64,000 bases of DNA from Coix lacryma-jobi var. lacryma-jobi (taxonomy: Eukaryota; Streptophyta; Magnoliopsida; Poales; Poaceae), in NCBI GenBank assembly GCA_009763385.1, contig CM019823.1:29787845-29851844 (forward strand), written 5' to 3'. Each line of letters starts with the position of its first letter. Within the stretch, counting starts at the first letter, position 1. The notes beneath the pieces are model-generated. The model worked only from the letters and a program-made list of their open reading frames with translations. It was not told the DNA's origin and made no database searches. Positions 57,847 through 64,000 of the stretch are shown here, piece after piece. The position numbers were made by a program, and so were the translations under genes.

Positions 57847-58684
57847 GGATGAACAGAGAGGGCGATTTCGTTCGCCCTTCTCCCAAATCCTCCCAAAATC
57901 GATCCAAACCAAAATCCCTTGATTCCAAACTTGGAGAGGATGATCCCGAGGTAGTTAGGAGACTATCCCCAAGAAATCATCCGCTCAAATCGACTCAATC
58001 AACGGGAAATCGAAGGGGAAGGTGTATGAACCGAAAAAGCGCCATGAAAACGAAATCGACCCGATCTACTTGTTCGTGAGGAGTTAGATGAATTCCTTCG
58101 GTGGAAATGATCTCCTCACTATAAAGAACAAGTTGATTCAAACGGATTTCACAAAGACGCAATAGAGAGGGAGATCGAGTGACGGGAAAATCGCGGAGAA
58201 ATGAAGAACACGAAGAACACGAACAAAACGCGAATCAAGTCATCGATCTGCAACCGTGTGGCTACCACACGCTACAACAGTGAGATTACGGTCTCACTTC
58301 CTCAAAATCTCTAGTACACAGAGGTATGATTCTCTGCGGATCTCAGTTGCTACAGTAGGGGATTGGGAGAGGAGGAAAACCTAGAAGGCAAAGAGCAAAT
58401 GGCTGAGATAGAATGGGAGGAGGGTGTCTCCCTCTACTTATCCTAATTCTAATTCCTACTCTACCCCTCACTAATTACAGAGCGAACCAGCTAAACCCTA
58501 GGGTTATTCTGGACCAACTCGAAGATGCTGGTGATCCGACGGCCACGCCCGCACAACTGGTAGCGTTGCCTCGACGCAACCTCACCGATCGCCGCCACGT
58601 GCCGCCACCACTCCGCTTGTCCTTTTCCCGGACTTCGTCCCCGATTTTGAGGCCCAAACCGGGAAACCAACCTTCATAGCCAAC

Positions 58685-61600
58685 TGTGACACCCCAATTT
58701 TAAGAACAAAATTGGAGCACAATATATGTATGCCAGGATCAATTTTCATACATATATCCACATCATAGTAAATATCAAAACAATGCTTTATTAATATATC
58801 GAACATTATTACAAAAATGACCCTCTGGTCTGAAAGAAAAGTACAGACTCTCAGAAACTAGACGCCATCTCCACAGGAAGGTCGACCAGGGGCTGCGCCA
58901 TCCTAGTACAAGTCGTCTGGATCGTATCCACCGTCTTCTGGGTACAAGTTGTCGGGGTCGTATCTGTCGTCTTCGGGGTACTCATGCTCCGCGTCGTAGA
59001 CTCCAACGTCTGGACGGGGTAGCAGGGGGTTCAAAGAGGAAGGGTGAGTACATCGAAATGTACTCCGCAAATGTAGGAAATATATGCTTATGAGGCTATT
59101 AACAAAGGTAGGCTGACTCTGTTTGACTCAAGCGCCTAAAGCAACACATCCTATTAAATCCTATTTCCTATGCACCTATTTACTAGGTTATAACCATAGT
59201 CTCCATATGTAACAGTAACCACACTCGGAGTTGCACCGAGCAAACCACACTCGGAGTCATACCGAGCAACCAACACTTGGAGTCCACCAAGCAACCACAC
59301 TTGGAGTCACACCAAGCAACCACACCTGAAGTCCATCAGGCAAACCACACCTGAAGTCCATCAGGCCACCCACAAGGCCGACTCGAAGAGTCCCCCTATG
59401 TGTATTACTTCCATATGTCACGACATAGAAAGCTACCTTCCGTAATAACACCAGGTCTGTGCCTGAGCCTGGGAATCACTCCCGTACCAAGCAGTAACCC
59501 GCGTAAAAGAAGCCTCTGTACCCATGTCATATGGGACTAATGACCACATAAGGCTTCCCTAACGTACCAAACCCAACCCACCAACTAATCTCAAAGAAGT
59601 CCAAGCCGCTCGTGACGTGAGCACGGCTGATATATCAGTTTTACACTCTGCAGAGGTTGCACATCGTTACCCATAAGTCATGCGATCCCCATCACGCTAA
59701 ACAGTGCCAAGGTGCACAGCGGGGTCGCACTACATGACCTTTACAAAGCCCCTCCAAGCCTGTGTTACACGTACTCTAAGGTTTCATCCCCGTACATAAG
59801 TCAGCGACCCAAGGACCCCCTCTTGAGCCACTAAACAAACCCCGTGTAGCATAACTTAGAGGAAACTAATTAATTAGCCAGGTTCGTCCCATTCCAAATC
59901 TCATGGTTGCGCTGTTAAGCCGGGTTACAGGCTTCGAGAACCGGGTCCTAGGGATCCAGGCAGGATAAATCTAGCACATGCCCAGAACCAGAAACCAAAA
60001 CCAGCTGCCGAGTCACACGACACAAAAACCACCACACGGTCCATCCTGCTGGATTTACCTACTCACCATTCTACTAAATTACCAGTCCACATGTTTCATA
60101 GATCATTAATTAGAATTAATTATAATTAATCATCCCAACCCAAGACAGCAAAGCTAAGCATGACTTCTACCCAACACATCCCAAACCAGGTGTCAAGACC
60201 ATATCATGGGATTCATTTTAAGACTGCATGCATCTACTGGATCTAACTACTCTAACTCAAAATAAAATAAATATGGGTGCAAGATGTTCAAGAACACTTG
60301 CCTTCGGGCTGGGTCGAATCGATAGAGACGAAGGTTGGATTCTGGGATTCCGCGTAGCTCGCACTCGCTGGATCAAACATCATCACATGGCCCAAACAAA
60401 TATATAAGAAACAGTATATCATACAGTAATAAAACAAAACATAAATAGATCTACTGCGTAGAGCTCGACGAGACGAATCTAACGCAAGTTGAACGAGTCA
60501 AAACGGACTTAAAATGAGCAAGTTATGGGCATTTGAATCTGAGTGGCAAAACTGTAAATAGTTGAACTCGATTTTGCATTTTCAAATAAATAAAATCTGT
60601 AAAAGAAAAGGCCGAGGACCGGGCCTCGTTTCTGGAGAATTCTAGGGGTTAGAATGGAAGTCTCCCTGGACTCAGATAACAGTGCAAAGGACGGCGGGTC
60701 GATTAATCAAGGAAAGATGGGTCGTTTTGCAAAACCAGCAGAGCCGGTCGGCGCTTCCGCGACCGCGCGCCACGTGTCACGCGTCGATTGGTGCGGTGCA
60801 GCGACTATGCCGTGGACGAAGTGCGCCCGCGCGGTGCCCGGGATCCGCGGTGGTGCGGTGGACCAAAGGGCTGCGCCTCGTTTAAGAATAACTACAGGGG
60901 CTACAAGGGAAGTTTTCCCTGACTCGGGTAACAATGTCGGCGGAGTGCGGGTTTATTCCCAGAAAGTACAAGGGCTAAACTGCAAAAGAGCGATGACGTC
61001 CCGCATCCGCTGGCGTGGACGCCACGTGGTGTCGCGTGTCACCGCGTGAATGGCTCGGTGTGCCGCGTGGCTCGTGGACCGCTGACGCGGCATGGGTGGA
61101 TCGCGTCCACGGCACTGTAGACCCGGCGCATACCGGTTCGATGGTGCAAATCTAATCGTGGCCGCTGGAGTTTGATCGGACGGCGGACGGCGCACGAGCG
61201 AAAGGGGGAGAGGAGGGTTGTCGACGGCTGTGATGAGCACGGCGGCGGGGAGCAGAAGACGGCGACGCCATGACTATGGCTCGCCGGCGCTCTTGGGGAG
61301 GGGTCTTCGGAGCGGTAGCGACTGCGAGAGAGGGCGGGATCGAAGGAGGAGCTTACAGCGAATCTGATGGAGGGTTTTCCGGCGACGGGGAGGGCTCGGC
61401 AGGGAGGATTCACGGTGGAGGCGGCGTCCGCGGCTCGGAGCTCCGGTGAAGGCGACGGGGTCACTTGCTGGCGCCGAACCACGCCGAGTATGGGGTTCCT
61501 GGACGCGGCGTGGCCTTGCGAGTTCAGCGGTGGACGAAGGGAGAGACGGGGCAGGCTCTGCGAGAGGAAGCCGAGCTCGTGCCGAGCTCGGCAATGGCAG

Positions 61601-62444
61601 CGGCGGCGCTGTCTGCCGCTGCGAGGAGGGGAAGGGGGTGGCACGTCGTCGTGTGTGGGGGAAACACGTGCGGAAAGCATCGGGGAATACTTGAGTAGGC
61701 AGAGGGAGGAAGGATGGCGGCGCGAGCTAGCGCTGCAGTCCGATCGGGGGAGAGCAGCGCACAACGCGCGTAGGGCGGAGGAGTGGTTAGGGGGAGAGAG
61801 TTGACCTGTGGGGCCTTCTCATCATAGGCAGTGGGAAGAGAGGGGGATGGGGCCCTTCTGTCGGCGACTTAGGGAGGGGAGCGTGGGCGCTGCTCTGAGG
61901 CACGCGCGCGGCGGGTTGCGGTGCCTGGCGAGCCGCGCTGTGGTGCGGAGGGGAGCTGGGGCGGGCCGGCCGGGTGCAGCTGGGCCGGATGGAAGGGGAG
62001 GAGCGCGGGCCGGAGCGGTAAGAAGAAGGAGAGGGGTTGGGGAGGAGAGCCGGTGCTGGGCCAAGCCAGCGCGGCCCGAGGGAAAATGCGAGCGGGCCAA
62101 GGGGAGAAGAGGAGGGGGAAACGGGGACGGGCCAGCAGCGGCGGGCTCGGCCCATGCGGGTGAGTGGAAGGGAAGAGAAGGGAGAGTGAGTGGCGGGCTG
62201 GGCTGAAAACAAAATTTGAGTTTGATTTTGTAAAACTTTTATAACTCTTTTATTTCTTTTCTAAATAGAATAAAAGCGATACGCCCTATTAGGGGTTTAA
62301 TAAATTCTTTTTCGCCCAATAAAATTATGCAACGGCATGAATGCAACAAACATCTGGTTAGAATTCTTTCTCCATCTAGGATTTTGGCCATTACTTAATT
62401 AAATTCTAATTTATTTTAATTAATTAAACACCCGGGGTGTTACA
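58685..62444. mobile_element. Solo LTR, TGTGACACCCC...GGGGTGTTACA, TSD CCAAC
   Basis: 3,760 bp flanked by perfect CCAAC copies (58,680-58,684 and 62,445-62,449). It is related to the 43,910 solo LTR by similar ends and the CACGGCTGATATATCAG phrase. It carries a tandem hairpin array at 59,224-59,365 and a GC-rich block at 60,650-62,210 that contains chance ORFs. No retroviral-type coding sequence was found, so it is a solo LTR. Confidence 0.85.
59224..59392. repeat. Tandem hairpin minisatellite with co-varying arms
   Basis: Six units of about 24-26 bp, each with a 5-base stem and an AGTNCA-type loop. Stems are CTCGG/CCGAG (59,224; 59,250), CTTGG/CCAAG (59,276; 59,300) and CCTGA/TCAGG (59,325; 59,350). 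A seventh, different hairpin GACTC-GAA-GAGTC is at 59,380-59,392. Confidence 0.9.
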
Positions 62445-62534
62445 CCAACCCCCGGTTTTGAGGCCCAAACCGGAAAACCAGCCGTCCATCGCCTGAGTTT
62501 TGTGGCCCAAACTCAGAAACCCGCAGCGCCCAGG

Positions 62535-64000
62535 TGAAGGGTCGAGATGGCGGACTAGAGGGGGGGTGAATAGTCCTTTTTAAAATTAATCGCACCGGCT
62601 AACCGAAACAAATGCGGAATTAAAACTATCGGTCTAGCCAAGACTACACCCCTCTACTTATACTCTATGACACCTTATAAAAGATCCTAAACAATGCAAA
62701 TAAGGTGTCGTGCTAGCTAGAGCTCACCTAAACAATTCTAGCTTGCAAGGTTACACAAACCTAAGCAACTAGTACTCAAACAACGGGGGAGCTCCTACAC
62801 ATGCCACTAAGCAAAAGCACAAAGCCTAAGCTCACTAGCAATGCTCAATAACAAGGCTACACAAGCCAAATTAGAGAGCTCAACTTAGCTACACAAACTA
62901 AGCAATGTGACTAGCAAGACTACAAGTCAACTAGTCACTCACGGGATTAACTTCTATGCTACACAAGCTAAGAAGGTAACTAGCATGCTACACAAGCTAA
63001 CTAGTTACAAGAGCAACTACACTAGCACAAGTATATGAACAAGTAAATACAAGCTAGTGAATGGAGTTTGCAAACCACCGAGAAGATGAACACGAAGATG
63101 ACACGGTGATTTTTCTCCCGAGGTTCACTTGGTTGCCACCAAGCTAGTCCCCGTTGTGTCGACCACACACTTTGGTAGTTCGGCGGCTAATAGGCACCAC
63201 ACCTAGCTCGACACTCGAGCGCCGCAAGAACTCACCCACAAGTGAGGGTAACTCAATGACACGCTCTACTAGAGTTGCTCTTCGCGATCCCCGCGGGGCG
63301 AGCACAATGCCCCTCACAATCCTTCTCCGGAGCCACGCACAATCTTCACGCGGGCTTCACGACGGAGACTCGATCACCAAGCCGTCTAGGAGGTGGCAAC
63401 CTCCAAGAGTAATAAGCACCACCGGCTTGCAACACGGACACCTAGTGCCACTCGATGCTATCTCTCAAAGCAACGCACTAGGATCACTCTCTCACACAAT
63501 CGGATGAGCACTAAAGCATATGTGTGTTAGAGGGCTCACAAGCACATCCACACAAGCCACCAAGGCTTTGGAGTGCACCAGCAGCCGGCCCAAAACCGGC
63601 CTCCACTCCTATTTATAGAGGGGAGCGACCAACTAGCCGTTTCCCCTTTCCTGTGCCTCGGTCGGTAGTACCGACCCCCCTTGGGCGGTAGTACCGACAG
63701 CCTTTCTAATAGCCGTTACACGGAGCGCGTTGACCAAAACGAACAACCGACTCCTGGTCGGTACCACCGCGGGCGGTAGTACCGAGGTTATGGCGGTACT
63801 ACCGCCAGGCCATTTTTGGCTCGAACAGAGAGCATCTCACAAAGGGACTCGGTCCCTCGGAAACTACCGCCCAAAGGTCGGTACCTCCGAGGTCGGTGGT
63901 ACCGAGGTTATGGCGGTACCACCGCCAGGCCATTTTCAACTCAACACACAGAGCTCCGCAAACTTGGTTACTACCGGCCATAGGTCGGTACCACCGCGGG
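62535..64000 (-). mobile_element. Third SIRE-type copia LTR, runs off the window
   Basis: It starts TGAAGGGTCGAGATGG with AGAGGGGGGGTGAATAG close by, and keeps the ordered landmarks of the 40,923 and 54,434 LTRs: CCCGAGGTTCACTTG, hairpin, CTAGTCCCCGTTGTG, a second hairpin, CAAGAGTAATAAG. A TATA box (minus CTATAAATA) is at about 63,610-63,618. The last 350 bases are filled with CGGTAGTACCG-type near-palindromes. There is no primer-binding site on its left, so it is probably nested in the preceding LTR. Confidence 0.75.
63655..64000. repeat. Dispersed near-palindromes of GGCGGTACTACCGCC / GGTCGGTAGTACCGACC type
   Basis: About ten copies of CGGTANTACCG or CGGTACCACCG variants, several with perfect complementary arms around one central base, continue to the window edge. 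Confidence 0.85.

Larger units (their letters stand above)
57178..62534 (-). mobile_element. Second SIRE-type copia LTR (TGAAGGACCGAGAATGC...), interrupted by a solo LTR
   Basis: The plus-left end TGAAGGACCGAGAATGC follows the primer-binding site, so this is a 5' LTR on the minus strand, with AGAGGGGGGG-GTGAAT near its end as in related LTRs. Inside are seven copies of GGACTGTCCG (57,597-57,846) and hairpin phrases with a GAGGCCCAAAC core (58,641; 62,452; 62,493). It is split by a solo LTR at 58,685-62,444. Its outer (right) end is not identified; another LTR begins at 62,535. Confidence 0.7.

Noticed and set aside
60654..62212. Several ORFs in the GC-rich block of the 58,685 solo LTR
   Set aside because: Same reason: open by base composition on both strands, no conserved motif.
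57597..64000. Possible CRISPR-like array from the regularly repeated palindromes
   Set aside because: Spacing is irregular, units are 10-17 bp, there are no cas genes, and the genome is a plant; they are LTR-internal repeats.

Overview
The window is a stretch of grass (Poaceae) nuclear genome. An Andropogoneae-like host (sorghum, sugarcane or Miscanthus type) is my guess; the sequence does not name the species. The evidence is: spliced plant genes with GT-AG introns, many Tourist, Stowaway, Mutator-like and hAT-like MITEs, SIRE-type copia and Tat-lineage gypsy retrotransposons, and an inserted piece of plant mitochondrial DNA that still carries rps1.

Layout. (1) 1 to about 4,600: mitochondrial-type DNA (NUMT) with an open rps1 reading frame on the minus strand, broken by a 510-bp hAT-like MITE. 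(2) 4,608-7,918: a MITE field with a Tourist, two Stowaways (one holding a nested element), a probable fourth element, and an 858-bp Mutator-like foldback element. (3) 8,206-10,901: a complete four-exon gene for RPB10, the small zinc-binding subunit shared by RNA polymerases I, II and III, on the plus strand. (4) 12,421-16,288: a complete eleven-exon gene on the minus strand for a USP-domain receptor-like cytoplasmic kinase of 738 aa, convergent with RPB10. These are the only two intact host genes I can support. (5) 18,061-23,283: a copia element with unusually short 125-bp LTRs and a perfect TTTGG target-site duplication; its single polyprotein frame has six stops and two frameshifts. (6) 24,768 to about 38,795: a decayed Tat-lineage gypsy element on the minus strand, with gag, PR, RT, RNase H and INT plus an antisense extra ORF that has its own TATA box and introns. 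Its 5' LTR is missing; it ends against a fragment of an ANP/NPK1-type MAP3K pseudogene, which in turn holds a solo LTR of the same gypsy family (39,354-40,697, TSD ATTTT). (7) 40,923-56,590: a SIRE-type copia element with 2.16-kb LTRs on the minus strand, carrying two nested solo LTRs (43,910-46,872, TSD ATACA; 50,966-52,316, TSD CCCAT). (8) 56,591-64,000: a recombinant remnant, a second SIRE-type LTR containing a 3.76-kb solo LTR (58,685-62,444, TSD CCAAC), and a third SIRE-type LTR running off the window.

There is no operon-like or defence-like system here. The most unusual signal is structural. Several unrelated LTRs carry short hairpins whose two arms change together between copies. They include a six-unit tandem array in the solo LTR at 59,224-59,365, and two hairpins at the same relative place in the SIRE-type LTRs (41,427/54,938/63,128 and 41,689/55,200/63,389). 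This pattern could be RNA-structure conservation or arm-to-arm copying, and can be tested by aligning family members.
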